The notes under the pieces: generated by a model | Seen by the model: the letters and a program-made list of their open reading frames with translations, nothing else | Told to the model about the DNA's origin: nothing | The model's database searches: none | Part shown: positions 23,172 through 34,380 of the stretch, piece after piece | Position numbering within the stretch: position 1 is the stretch's first letter | Layout of the letters: every line of letters starts with the position of its first letter | From: Embiotoca jacksoni | Taxonomy: Eukaryota > Chordata > Actinopteri > Embiotocidae | Length of the DNA: 64,000 nt | NCBI GenBank assembly: GCA_022577435.1 | Contig: JAKOON010000002.1 | Span: 14,056,184-14,120,183 of the forward strand | Direction of reading: 5' to 3' | Program-made: the position numbers and the translations under genes

Positions 23172-23510
23172 TTTAAAAGGAGCAGCGCGTAGGGTTTAGT
23201 GGGATCTATTGGCAGAAACGGAATATAATATTGATATTTATGTTTTTGTTAGTGTTTAATCACCTGAAACTAAGAAATGTGTTTGTTATCTTGGAATGAG
23301 CCCTTCGTGTCTACACAGGGAGTGGGTACTCTTCCCCAGATTGCACCATGTTTCTACAGGAGCCCAGAAGGGACAAACCAAACACTGGCTCTAAAGAGGG
23401 CCTTTTGTGTTTTTTTTACGGCCACCGTAGATTCTCTTACACGCTAGGAAGGGGAGGGTGAGACGAGGGCTGTTAGATGCCACCAAATCTTACACACTGC
23501 TCTTTTAAAG
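23172..23510. mobile_element. MITE with about 35-bp terminal inverted repeats in the slc2a4rg 3' UTR
   Basis: The left end reads TTTAAAAGGAGCAGCGCGTA then GGGTTTAGTGGGATCT. The right end, read on the - strand, is CTTTAAAAGAGCAGTGTGTA then AGATTTGGTGGCATCT. The interior is about 270 bp with no coding capacity. The GTGTGTAAGATTTAGTGGCATCT-like motif is familiar from teleost repeats. It lies between the slc2a4rg stop and the distal poly(A) candidates. Confidence 0.65.
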
Positions 23511-24867
23511 GGATGAAACACAACATCTATTAAACACAGGAAAGTCATGGTTCCTGTGAAGGGAGGTTTGGGTATCTACAAATAATGCTGGTAATTGTTC
23601 CAAAGACTGCAGATTGGGTAACCTCTCCATTTAAACCTGTAAGAAACGAATTAGAAAGCCTGACTTCTCATCAGGTAGTGATTGTTGGGTTACAATCTGT
23701 TACATACACAATTTATACCAGTCAGACTGTCAGTTAAAGTTTCAAAGGGCAGTTATCATTCACGTTCCACGGTAAACAATCTCCAAGAACATTAGCTGTC
23801 AAAGGAGAACAAAAAATGAGCCTTTCTTCCTCAACTCATGACTCAATGACAAGCAAATAGCAAGAAAGACAATATTAAATGCTCTAATTCTGCTGATTGC
23901 ACAGTGCAACTGCTAGTTGCTTCAGCAAGTCGTTGCTGATAATAAACTATGTAAGAAATAGATATCCGCTCTCTCAAGGGGGGTTACAGTGATACTCTAA
24001 AAGACGACTTATTTCTTCAAGGTGCATATATCTGGGTAAAATTATAGCGAAGAGGAGAGGGAAATATATTTCACATATTGTGTACATCATTCGAAAATAT
24101 TTGGAAACATCAAGGGAAAACTTTTTGTACCACTTTGCGTGAAGGGTTTTGTGCAGCTTTGCAAAACTACAAGAAGAAGAACAGCTGGCTGTACTGAATT
24201 TGCTTCGTGAATAAGTTATTCGATCGTGAACAATACGTGTTCAGACTTGCAGTCGATATCCAGTAAGACCGCAAGAGAAAATGATGTTAGAGCTTAGACC
24301 AAAAATGTTGGCTGTTGAGTGAACAGGCTTTTTGCATTTGGTAGGTTTGAAGTCCAGTGACAATGAGAAACGGATATGCTACAGAGGTCTTATCGAGCAC
24401 GACCGGTGTTAACCCTCGACCCTCCAAAAAGAGTCATGATCCACCTCATACATAGTAGCTTACATGATGCTCCAATTATTAACAACAGAGTATACCAAAA
24501 AAGCTTATCTGTAGTTGTTTAAACACTGCCTTGAGTTGAAGCGAGTGAAAAACAAACAAAAGTCAAATCAGAAGGTTCATAATCTAATATAAAGGTTTCT
24601 TATTCATCAACAGAGTGAAAATGTCTCAGTCTTAGAAAAAAACGTCTCCAAACCGGCAAAGAGTTCTTTTTTTTTTTGTTGGTTTTTACCCACCAGTTAT
24701 ATTTTCTGTGTTTGGAAACAGAGAAGAGAGAAGCTGCTATGCTGACGGCAGCAGCGCTGAGAAGTCCATCGTGAGGAAATCTCCCCTAGTTTCCTCAGTG
24801 GAAGAGTCCGCCTCGCTGTAGCTCCGAGTGAGGAAGAGCTCATCTCAGAGCGAGGAAGGGGGCTGGA

Positions 24868-24979
24868 TTAGTCGGTGAATCTCTGACAGGCCTTTTTCCA
24901 GCGACAGGCTGTGCACCACATGTCTCTCTTCTCCATGCCGTACACCTTTCGGCACTTCTTCGCCTCCCCACGGGGTTTC
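24868..24979 (-). CDS. slc2a4rg: slc2a4rg last coding exon (C-clamp)
   Basis: After the acceptor TTACCAAG the exon completes Arg and reads KPRGEAKKCRKVYGMEKRDM, then WCTACRWKKACQRFTD and TAA at 24870-24868. The four cysteines with the basic residues form a C-clamp, the auxiliary DNA-binding motif also seen in TCF/LEF E-tails. In human SLC2A4RG, ZNF395 and ZNF704 the same motif is the C-terminus of the protein. This is the best conserved exon of the gene. Confidence 0.96.
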
Positions 24980-25699
24980 CTTGGTAACAGCAGATGTGAC
25001 AGCATAAGGACATGCACATAGACATCCAGACAGCCACATGGGCAAGAAAAAGAAAACACATATGTGCAATGTGCCTGTAGGGCGCAGGAGAACAAACGCA
25101 TACAAAAACACACTCAACTCATTTTAAACAAGTCAATATAAATGTGATTCGGTACTGAAACAACATCTTTAAAAAGGTTGATGATTTCATACCGCAACAT
25201 TTGTTTTTTCATTTGATATGAAATTATATAATTCAGCATAACGAGCAGAGCATAATATTTAAATAACTACCTGGTAAAAGAAATCAATAGTGCCGAGCTA
25301 TCCTCCAGAAATGTTAACATTTACATGACATAAATTAGTCTCCATGTCCTCATTTTACATTCAATGAGTATTATATTATCAACTACAATACATTGCTCTT
25401 CTGTGTAACATATTTGTGATTGACCCCAGAGCGAATATTTTTCTTGGGCCTCTCCTCCAACTCCAAACACACAAGCCCACGCTCATGTCAAAAAGAAAGA
25501 CCCAAAAGAAGGAAACCCGATTTGATATTTCCAATACGGAGTGCTGAATGATATAATGGAAATATAAATATTTATAAAATATTTTATCGCTCAAGATAAG
25601 TAGAGCAGTACTCCCCCATTTTCTCGTCTTAACCAATATGTCAACAATCCTAACACGATCTCTCAGAAACGGCACACACAGCAAATGTCTGATGAATAC
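24980..25699 (-). other. slc2a4rg: slc2a4rg intron 8
   Basis: AT-rich intron without recognisable content beyond splice signals. Confidence 0.8.
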
Positions 25700-25830
25700 C
25701 TGGTTCCTGGTGTTGATTTAGGTGCCGGCGTTATTAAAGCATGGTTCTTGTTGACAGTGGTGTGTGTGCTGGCTGCCGCCGGCTGCCGCTTTTCACCAGT
25801 GCTAACTGTGCGGACATGAGTCACAGGCCC
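25700..25830 (-). CDS. slc2a4rg: slc2a4rg coding exon 8
   Basis: This 131-nt exon follows TTTTTTTTGCAG and ends before GTATTC. It encodes GPVTHVRTVSTGEKRQPAAA and further poorly conserved Thr/Pro/Ala-rich sequence ending in PKSTPGT, and leaves with AG of an Arg codon. The sequence is weakly conserved, but both splice sites and both phases fit the flanking exons exactly. Confidence 0.82.
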
Positions 25831-27211
25831 CTGCAAAAAAAAATGGAGAGAAGTATAAGTATAGTGCTCAATATTCTACTGACACAGTGACGCATCACAG
25901 TCTCTGGTCTATTCTCAAACCTAACTGCATAGGGGGAAATGCTTAGTCATCACACACCGATTAAACACACATACTGGCATGAAGCTTGTGCAGTTACAAA
26001 CATAAAATGATAAAAGCTGAAATACAGAAAGACAATCTGAATTCTGTCCCTGTCAGAATACTGTATTATACAAATGTAAAGTTTGACCGAGAAATAAATG
26101 TGACGGTTTCTCTGCTGTCATCAGTTCTTTATGTGGCGAGTAGTGAATTGTTCATATTGAAGTCTCAGTACCCCTGGGTGAATTACAACGTTTCTTGGTT
26201 TTTAAAGTGAAAAGAAATAAATACAACGACTGAAGCAGACGGACATTTAATTCGGAGGCTTTCTTCAAATGTCAATCCACTGCTACGTTTTACTTCATAC
26301 ATTTTGGATTCAGCCATTGTGGTGCTCTGTATTGTACTGTGCAACTTGAAAAATCTTTCTAAGCAATCAGAAGACAGGAAAATGTTATCACAGTTAAACA
26401 GATTCCAAGTTTGCATTACAGTGGTTCAGATGTTAGCACATGTATGGCTTTCAACCGTGGCAAAACAGAGGAGCTCGTACCTGGAGCGGACTGCAGATAA
26501 AATACCTCCTGTCGGTGTCATCCTGGACTATAATGTAAATTTTTTTTTTTTTGCTCACATAAAGCAAGTATACAAAATATGCTTTTCATCACTTAAAAAT
26601 ATTACTGGAGTGCCCTGTCCTAAAAACACATTTTGAATCAATCGTCTGTACATGTACAACCACGGTCTTTTTGTGTCCTCACAGTGGCTGTTAGTTTTAT
26701 TATTGATTTTAAGGTCCTTTCATTGTTTTGTAAATCTTTAAACAGTTCTGTACTCAAAGATGTCTGGTGTGCTTTTAAGATGCAATATGTGACTTGTACA
26801 TCCTGCAGGTTCACTGACTGTCTCCTGGCTCTGATATGAGCTCAGACTCTAATTCATGGCAAGGCAGCTTTCAGTCATTATGGTCCCTGCCAACTACAGG
26901 CACTGAGGATTTTTTGTTGTTGTTGTTGTTGTTGCATATTGTACATATTCATCCACATTCAACATATTCCTTCAATCCACACTTTTTTTTTTTTTAATTT
27001 CTATTTACTTGCAAAAGTCTAATATATTGCGATATTTTAACCACTTTGAACAGCATCTTTGGATAAACTGTGCTATGAAAAAAGATAACAGTATAAAGAA
27101 GCAAAGAGAGTGAAAAAACAGGGTGACAAAAAGCACAAATGGCTTCAAGTGCAAACAGCTGGAGAGAAATTGAGATTACGATAAAAAGGCGTGAGACAAA
27201 GTCTCACTCAC

Positions 27212-27352
27212 CGGGACGCCTTTAAAAATGACAGGAGGGGACTGCCACGACATACTGATGCCATTCCCAGTCCCAGTTCCAGGCCCGATCCCATTACCAC
27301 TGCCTATCCCAGCCAGCTCAGGACCCACTGGGATACTCACTGGAGCAGTGGC
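27212..27352 (-). CDS. slc2a4rg: slc2a4rg coding exon 7
   Basis: This 141-nt, phase 0-0 exon lies between TTCCAG and GTGAGT. It reads ATAPVSIPVGPELAG, a short Gly-x repeat (GIGSGNGIGPGTGTGNGI), then SMSWQSPPVIFKGVP. The SIPV and SWQ/SWA elements correspond to IPVS...SVSW in ZNF395. The Gly-rich expansion looks like a lineage-specific low-complexity insertion. Confidence 0.88.
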
Positions 27353-27740
27353 CTGGAACATGGACAACCACCCCACATAGCCAGGAGGGGACACGACAGA
27401 AACAAGGAGGGACAGAATATATGCAGAGAGAATCAGACATGAAGAGAATAGAGAAGAAATATAATCAGAAGGGAAGTAATTTCTCTAGCTTTTAACCTCA
27501 AATAGTGCCTTCAAATCAGTGCTGATCATGCATCCACATCAAAACTGCTTATGACCGTTTATTTTTGTAAGAATTATAGTTGAACAATTTTGTCAGGCAC
27601 GTGCAGAATATGGCAAAAAAAATATTCCCAAAACAGCAGAGAAAATAGCAGAAACAACATGAGGTTAGCCGTTTTAATCCAGTGCAGTGCAGAGAAAATG
27701 AAACATGAGAACCAATCATTGCAGTTTCCCTGCATATGCA

Positions 27741-27786
27741 TAATGTTTATCTATTTTTAAAGTGCATTTTGTGTTGTCATGGCAAC
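27741..27786. promoter_or_regulatory. slc2a4rg: Candidate enhancer core: FOX, MEF2 and RFX motifs
   Basis: Within 46 bp there are TGTTTAT (FOX-like), CTATTTTTAA at 27751-27760 (fits the MEF2 consensus YTAWWWWTAR) and GTTGTCATGGCAAC at 27773-27786 (RFX X-box with one mismatch to the perfect palindrome). An octamer-like ATGCATAAT and a CCAAT lie just upstream. Motif reading only; no evidence of activity. Confidence 0.4.
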
Positions 27787-27944
27787 GGAAAGTTCAGTAC
27801 TACCTCAAAACACCACAAAGGACTGAATCCAAAATTGAATACTTGAAATATTTATACTTTAACCAAGTGTGTTTTTCTAGCTGAAACCATTTCATTTGAC
27901 CTCCAATGGCAAATAAAGGAGGTGCGCTCATGAATGGTGACAGT

Positions 27945-27992
27945 AAGAAGAGGAAGAAAAAGAGGAAGAAAAAGAGGAAGAAAAAGAGGAAG
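27945..27992. repeat. 12-bp purine tandem repeat
   Basis: About four copies of the unit AGGAAGAAAAAG occur head to tail in slc2a4rg intron 6. On the transcribed strand this is a pure pyrimidine run. Confidence 0.85.
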
Positions 27993-28422
27993 GACAGGGA
28001 GAAGAAAAGGGAGGAGGCATAGATAGCCAAAGTTACCATAGAGCAGTTCAAATAAGGTGATGCAAGTCAAGCCAAATTGAATCCCATAACAACAAAAAAA
28101 AGATCAAGAAACATATTCTGACTTTATTCCCCTTGTGAACTTATGTTAACATTTGCAAGAAAGTTTCCTTTCTCCCTTTGTTATATACTCCCACGCTGGC
28201 GTAGGAGATAAGTAACTCAAGCTGATCGCTTTTTTTTTTTCTTTCTTTTTTTTTGCACTGATTGCAAACTGCCTTCACAGTTTCCATATGATAAAAAACT
28301 GAATTCTGGCTCAGGAACATATTGACTGCCTAATGATTTCTCTTTTTTTTTCCAGTGATACCGCAGTAGCATCAATTTCCAGATATTCAATTTGGTATGT
28401 GTCCATCTGTCTGAGGAATTAC

Positions 28423-28696
28423 CTGGTAGGCGTGGTCAGTGCGGATGTGGCAGAGTGTGGAGGGAGCTGATTGACTGAGCAGTGTGGGGGCGTGGCTCTG
28501 CGAACTATTCATGTTGATGTGCTCAGAGTGAGGGACGTCGGTGAGCGGTGGAGGGAAGACGGGCGGAGGACCTGCTGTGGTGGGGGAGGTGGGTGTGAGG
28601 CTGGACAACCCCTCTGATAGGCTGTCCATGTTGACCTCGATCTCTGAGTAGTAAAAGTCCTCCTCTCCATCACTGTAGTCCGAGTCACTGTTTCGC
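28423..28696 (-). CDS. slc2a4rg: slc2a4rg coding exon 6
   Basis: This 274-nt exon follows CCCTGCAG and ends before GTAATT. It starts by completing Gly, then reads RNSDSDYSDGEEDFYYSEIE, the acidic and Tyr-rich block shared by the family, followed by LSEGLSSLTPTSPTTAGPPP, a Pro-rich stretch and LCHIRTDHAYQ. It ends in phase 0. Confidence 0.94.
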
Positions 28697-29356
28697 CTGC
28701 AGGGGAGAAATAGCAACTACTTAAAGACGAGATATTCCCAATTTACAACAATTATTTTTTGGAAATGTATCCATGATAAACTTACAATTAATACTTAAAA
28801 GAAGTAATGAACAGATTCTCAAAACATTATGGTGCATTTGAAAATACTGATATGTGACAATAGTGGTGCAAGAAACAAAAACTGAGCAGTCATTTATATG
28901 ACATTAAAAATACAGAGTGTACTCTTCCTACCAGCAGGGGGTAGTAAAAGCCAGTGTGCTGCAGTTCTCAAACATTGAGGATGGGGATTAAACATAAAAC
29001 CTATGAGCAAACCTTTCATCCATCAGTGTCACGCTCCTTATTATTAATAAGAGATGAACAAAACAATACCATAATTACAACAGTGTGAATTCACTTTCAA
29101 AACCGTTCAACCACACAAAATCAAATTTACATTTCACTGGATTGTATTAAGTGTACCCGCTGCAGTGGGCATAAACAGTCACAATATGACTCACTTCTGA
29201 CTAAACGGACCACATGTGCTACAATATGATACCTCGCATATTATACAGTGGGTGAAGAAACAATATATCAATAAAGCATTGTGATACAGAAGAATGCGCA
29301 GTCCTGCTGATGCCAGAAGATGTTAATGGTTCAATTTGTAGATATTGGTGGATTTA

Positions 29357-30156
29357 CAGTTGCGAACATAATTATTGAATACCCCTTAAAGTGCAGGCCT
29401 TTTTAGCGATGTGAATAAAATGTAATGAAAACATATTGACTAAAGTCCTGGTAAAAAGTCAAGAAAGTTTGAAAATGCATAGTTCCATGATTTTCTAAAA
29501 CATAAAGTTGAGCTTATATATATTACTAAAGATAAATAACGTTTTCTTGTAAGGAAACCCAGAAGCAAAATAATTCAACCTCCAAAGTCAATATTGATTA
29601 ATAATATCTTTTGAGCTTTATGACCTCTCACTACTTCTCTTTTGGATATTTACCCAGTTGCTAATGTGCAAAAATGTCCAGCTCACCACTATCGATTGAT
29701 TTCCGTGCTGTCACTTGCTTCCTTTAAATCACACCGAAATCCTTCCAGTGAGATCTTAAACCGGGCGCTGAGACGGCCACTTCACGACAATCCAGGAACA
29801 ATTTCTAAACCAAGCTTTGGATGACTAATGGACTTCAATACGCAGTGAGGACATGACATTCCTCTAAATAATGACTGGGTATTTCAATAAATCCAAGATG
29901 TCAGTCACAGTTAAATTTCCATGGATACAAACAATTCCAATTTAGTCTCATCACTTCATAAAACAAACTCCCTCAACGCTACACTTCCATAACATGTAAC
30001 ACGGCTGAAGCAAATTTAGTCATTTTCGAGTTCCCAAAAAATGTTTTTGTATTCTGGAGCAGTTAGGTAAGCTTTCTGGTAACTTAAAAAAAAAATAAAT
30101 AAATAAATAAATATATATATATATATTACAAAGGGGATGAATAATTATGACATTGC
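29357..30156. mobile_element. Degenerate Tc1/mariner-like DNA transposon
   Basis: The left end reads CATAATTATTGAATACCCCTT and the right end is its imperfect inverse, CATAATTATTCATCCCCTT, as read on the - strand. The two ends are flanked by TA dinucleotides at 29355-29356 and 30157-30158, as expected for Tc1/mariner insertion. The 0.8-kb interior has no intact transposase frame. It is an old, inactive copy or a non-autonomous derivative. Family assignment is tentative. Confidence 0.6.
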
Positions 30157-30634
30157 TAGTCAATCAACTCATTAAAGTGTATTTTATCCAAAAATGTTTA
30201 GTGTGTAAAACCTTTACAATACTCAGCAGGGTTGATTGATTATATTTGACACTGTGCCTTTAAGAACCTGTGTGTAGACACTGATATACAAGCGGAGTTA
30301 ATAAGATGTAAAGGCAGGCAGTTGGACGGCAGCCAAACTGTGACAGGTCAAATGTGTGTCACTTTTCTTATTTTACCAGACCATTATGGAAGCGACAATG
30401 TCTGACAGTACTACCCTGAAGCTGCAGAAAGAGATTCTTAAGCTGACACCTCCACAGTAAAGGTCTTTTTTAAAGAACCTGCAGTTTTATAAAACATCAT
30501 CAGGATCAATGTTCACATAAACAGCATAGATTCTGAAAATAAATAAATATGACAACACACTTTTAAACAATGCCAGCGTCTCAATGAAGAACATCAGCGT
30601 GACTCATAAAGATCATATTACTGCCAGGAGGGTG

Positions 30635-30635
<1 letters not shown>

Positions 30636-30705
<70 letters not shown>

Positions 30706-30714
30706 TGTGTGTGT
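30636..30714. repeat. (TG)n microsatellite
   Basis: About 35 TG units with one GCGC interruption, 210 bp from slc2a4rg exon 5. Confidence 0.96.
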
Positions 30715-30925
30715 AGGGGTTTAGCAAAGATACAAACAAGGGAGCATTTCATGTGAGAAAAGAAGTGATGAACCTAAAATATTCCAATTTTTCTCAAACA
30801 CTTTAGAGCACATTAAGTAAGAAGAGATGTAAATATGCATATATAATATTCGCTCAAACCCAAGGGACATGTACTGAACACGGTGGGTTTAGGTTTCCGG
30901 TGATGACATCACATAGCAAACTCAC

Positions 30926-31026
30926 CCGAGATGGACGGTGCGGATGTGTCGCTGAATCCCTGAGGAGGTGCTGAGGACCTTTTCACAGTTCTTCCACAAG
31001 CACTTGAACATCACTTTCATCGAGTT
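30926..31026 (-). CDS. slc2a4rg: slc2a4rg coding exon 5 (C2H2 zinc finger)
   Basis: This 101-nt exon follows CTCCTCCAG and ends before GTGAGT. It encodes NSMKVMFKCLWKNCEKVL and then STSSGIQRHIRTVHL. The finger is C-x4-C-x12-H-x4-H, the unusual four-residue Cys spacing typical of this family. The residue after the second Cys is Glu, where relatives usually have Gly (CGK), a local change outside the zinc ligands. Confidence 0.95.
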
Positions 31027-34000
31027 CTGGAGGAGACATTTACCACAAAACCAACAAGAGTTAGGGGATTACGTGTTCCTACAAACACAAGCGAGTACCT
31101 CACAGAAACAGTGCCAACGAATTCACGTAAACATATAAATCATGCACATAATAACTGAGTCCCCTTGACACCTGTGCATTTATGCCATTACATCCATCTT
31201 TGGCTGAGTCATGTTCTCAACAACAGAAAAAGATCAGCTGTCAGCAGTGAACGAACAAAAGTAAACACATTTTCTGCAGTTATCCATGTCATGGGAACGG
31301 ACGTTTTTTTGTGGAGGACTAACACTCAACAATAATTCACTGGTGTGACACTTTAAACGTCCAGGAGTAAGCGAGGGTCTGCGTGATGTCAATTTCATCA
31401 TCATCAGTGGGCGAATGAATGCGCTCATTGCTGTTGACGGTGAATTTAATGAAAGGCTGTGTGAAAACGCCTGTTGCTCCCTGCTTCTCAACAATTCATC
31501 TTGAAAACAATATCAAGACAATCAAGCGTGCAATTGGTGGAGGGAAATTGCCAATAGTTTATAATACAGAACGTCTTCCTGTTGACGCAGATCTACCGGG
31601 CATGTGTGAAATGCGGCCTCCTACTACTAGGCTACAGAAAACAGTACAACTGCAGCTATCAGTGTACGTGTCCGCCAGGGAGTTTATTCAGGCCCTCGGA
31701 GAGTTATCAGAGCAGTGAGCCTATAAAAATAGAAACCCAATATGAGACCATTTTAGACTCATACAGAGTAACACACAATGAAACTACGGTGCGAGATTGA
31801 TGAACAGATAAATGTACTATTATGATCCCCCCCACCCCCCTTCTAACTGTTCATGCTCTGTGATACAGTAAAGACCTATAGCACTGATCATAGGCCGGGG
31901 GTGCCTTTATTGTTTACCACCAACCTTGCATGCTTTTTCAACTGTAAGGCGTTACTACAAAATGATGAACACCACCGCGGAAATGTAACATGACACAATA
32001 ATCACAACGAACGCAAACCATGCGCCGTTTCTCCACCTGCAGCAGCTGAATGGAGCCGGCAGCGCGACTGCGTCTCCTCTCTGCTCTGTCCTCCGGTTTC
32101 TGTGCCGTCTGTGTTTGACCACAGACAGCAGAGCGACCACAGTGGAGACAGTGAGGTGAAAGATAACCGTTTACTCGAGTTGACGACAACTAAACTCGTC
32201 ACTGCAAGCGCAATAAAAGCCGATAAGTATTTTCTCAAAAGAATAAACATGTCGAAAAGGGATAGTTTCATCAGCTTATACAACAACAGCACACTGGTTA
32301 AGCTAATTGAAAATTGTTATGGATATGCTATAACAAAAGCTGTCTGTATGTAGTCGACACCGCCCCTGATTGTATTGAGGCTATTTTGGTTTCAAAACAA
32401 GTAGTCGAGTAGTTTTAAGTTCGTCTGCTGCTGGAGTGCAAAATCTCTGATCCTGGCAACGTGAGCTCTGCACACGCACAACAACATTCAAAGCCTCTCA
32501 CTAAAATACAACTAAATATACAAGCATTCTAAGAACAGAAGCATAAACAAGCGCAACCTCTTTTGAACATCCGATCATCGAAAGTAGCATTTGGAAATGC
32601 TTATCGTAGCTGATCCTCTTAAAATCTGATTTAACAGGAACCCAGGTCTTTGGTTCATGGGCAGGGCATGGAGAGTTATATAGATGGGAGGCCTGTATTT
32701 TGATTTCAGTTCATTTTCACATATCAGGAGCTGGCAGCTGTCCCTCAAGCAGGCAGGGACCTGCATCACTGCTAATGAAAAACCGTGGGTGTGTACTTTC
32801 ATTACCTTTCAACAGCCTCTGGAGAAAAAAAGGTCAAGAAGAAAAAAAAAAAAAAAGACGGGGAGGGAGGTAGCAGGAGAGACAGAGCAAAGCAGAGCAA
32901 GAGAAGTGAGAGTAGGACAGGTTTTTAATCAATGGTTATGTTAACTCTCTCCTCCACTACTATTCCTTTAAACCATTCCTAATGGACTGTCAGCATGCGA
33001 TTAGACTCCTTGAGTGTCGCTGGCTATGAGAAAGTACCCTACCATGTCTTTTAAAATGACACTCCTAATAAACATTACACAGCAAAGCTAGTCTTAAATC
33101 CCACAAACAATCACGAATCACTTAATTCCTTAAGCGTTCCTCTTGATTCTTTACACAGTTACAATAAGACTGGCGATTGCCATGTTTATTAATCCTCTTA
33201 ACTCGCTGCCTGTACTAAATCAGAGAGCCTCCAATCTAACGGCTAGCTGCTCATAGAAGGTTTAGACCTTTGGAGTTCGTGTCAGCTGTATTACAACTCG
33301 AAGCTAACCAGCAAGTTAGCTCACCTTTTCGCCTTTGTCCACACAACTTGCTTGTTTGTATTTGTTTGATCTCTCAGTATCATGCCGTTTAATTTCCTGT
33401 CTCCTTATCTATAGAATGGCATGACTTTTTGGCAGCATTGTCCTTGGAGTTTTTATGGTTTCATACATTCAAGAGCCCAATAATCTTCACTGCTGCCTCA
33501 GTCCGGGGAGGTTGAATTGCAAACTCCCACATATACAACATATGAGCTCTCTTCTCTCACTGTATGGCTTAAGGAAATATTGAGACTCATTTCTCCTCCT
33601 GCTGCTACCTTCTCCTTCCCTTCTTTACACCCTCCAACTGCCCTCATTTCTATGCATCCCTTGAACCTTTACTTCCTGTTGTTCATCCCTAACCTCTCTG
33701 CTCTTCTTAATTTTTACTCAGCCTTCTCACATTTCCCCCTGAAAGGACTGAAAAGTGGATGTAAAGCTTCTTGACAGAGAAAACTCTGTCGATCTGGACT
33801 ATTGCTGTAGTCGAAAGATGAGCGGAAGAGAGGTGAAAGAGAGAACGTAAGCCATCATCCACACAAGCAGAGAGCAACAGGTCTCATGCCAGGGGCTGGT
33901 GGCATGTTGCTTACATTCATGAATGTTTAGAGAGGATACTGAAAGACTAAAGTAGTCTAAATCTAGGATTGTGAATTTTGTCATTTTCACCCTGTCTTTT

Positions 34001-34141
34001 CTGTTGTCGGTTTAGCTATAAATACATTTACTATTAAAACGTCACTGATTGTAGTTGCATAAAAAATACTCAAAATGGGATATAATGTTAAAAAAAAACT
34101 TCTGTACTCTGCTTCTTGCTATGGGAAAACCCCATCTTCAC
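31027..34141 (-). other. slc2a4rg: slc2a4rg intron 4
   Basis: Non-coding. The stretch 31560-32450 contains uncommon low-repeat sequence with GTCGA motifs near 32353 and 32403, possibly a decayed hAT-type element, but I cannot define ends. The rest shows only short A/T runs. Confidence 0.6.
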
Positions 34142-34380
34142 CTTTCGCTTCCGAGGTATGGGGTCCTCAAACATGAAGTGCGTGCTCTCTGTGACGTCCT
34201 CATTGACGTCATCACCCTGGGACGAGAGCAGAAAGTTCTTGTTGGCATCATTGGAAAGTGGTGGGGACGGTGTGGAGGGCACTGATTGGTCACTGGCATC
34301 CCAACTCCAGTTTCCACTGGTTGAACTGCTGTAGCTTGCTGACAGCACCTCTTTCCAAGACTTGCTGGCTGGTTCCAAGG
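34142..34380 (-). CDS. slc2a4rg: slc2a4rg coding exon 4
   Basis: This 239-nt exon follows AAACTGCAG and ends at PRKRK before GTGAAG. It contains SWKEVLSASYSSSTSGNWSW, SDQSVPSTPSPPLS, and FMFEDPIPRKRK. The Ser/Pro-rich blocks and the basic RKRK immediately before the zinc finger exon are family hallmarks. The basic cluster probably acts as a nuclear localisation signal. Confidence 0.94.

Larger units (their letters stand above)
18620..24867 (-). other. slc2a4rg: slc2a4rg 3' UTR (probable)
   Basis: No coding exon is recognisable between the slc2a4rg stop and zbtb46. The region is AT-rich, with many A/T homopolymer runs (for example near 19861, 20300, 21066, 22423 and 22741), CA/TG tracts at 18880-18957, 20526-20565 and 22018-22071, a G-run near 19250-19265, and an inverted-repeat MITE at about 23172-23510. 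Calling it UTR rather than intergenic rests on position and candidate poly(A) signals only. Confidence 0.45.
25831..28422 (-). other. slc2a4rg: slc2a4rg introns 7 and 6 (either side of exon 7)
   Basis: Apart from exon 7 (27212-27352) this is non-coding. Intron 6 holds a 12-bp purine tandem repeat at 27945-27992 and a dense group of factor motifs at 27710-27790. Intron 7 has a short GTT run near 26918. Confidence 0.75.
28697..30925 (-). other. slc2a4rg: slc2a4rg intron 5
   Basis: Non-coding. It contains a Tc1/mariner-like relic (29357-30156), an AAAT/AT run near 30088-30126 inside that relic, and a TG tract at 30636-30714. Confidence 0.8.

Noticed and set aside
27945..27992. Short regular repeats that might suggest a CRISPR array
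   Set aside because: Units are contiguous 12-mers without spacers in a vertebrate intron. It is a simple tandem repeat.
31582..31800. Short Cys-rich frame (CVKCG ... CSYQCTCPPG)
   Set aside because: It looks like a domain fragment but has no splice support, is antisense to slc2a4rg, and I cannot match it to a family.
31930..32450. Possible hAT transposase remnant on the - strand
   Set aside because: GTCGA-type words and a GC-rich open frame are suggestive, but I could not define ends or a domain, so it is mentioned only as intron content.
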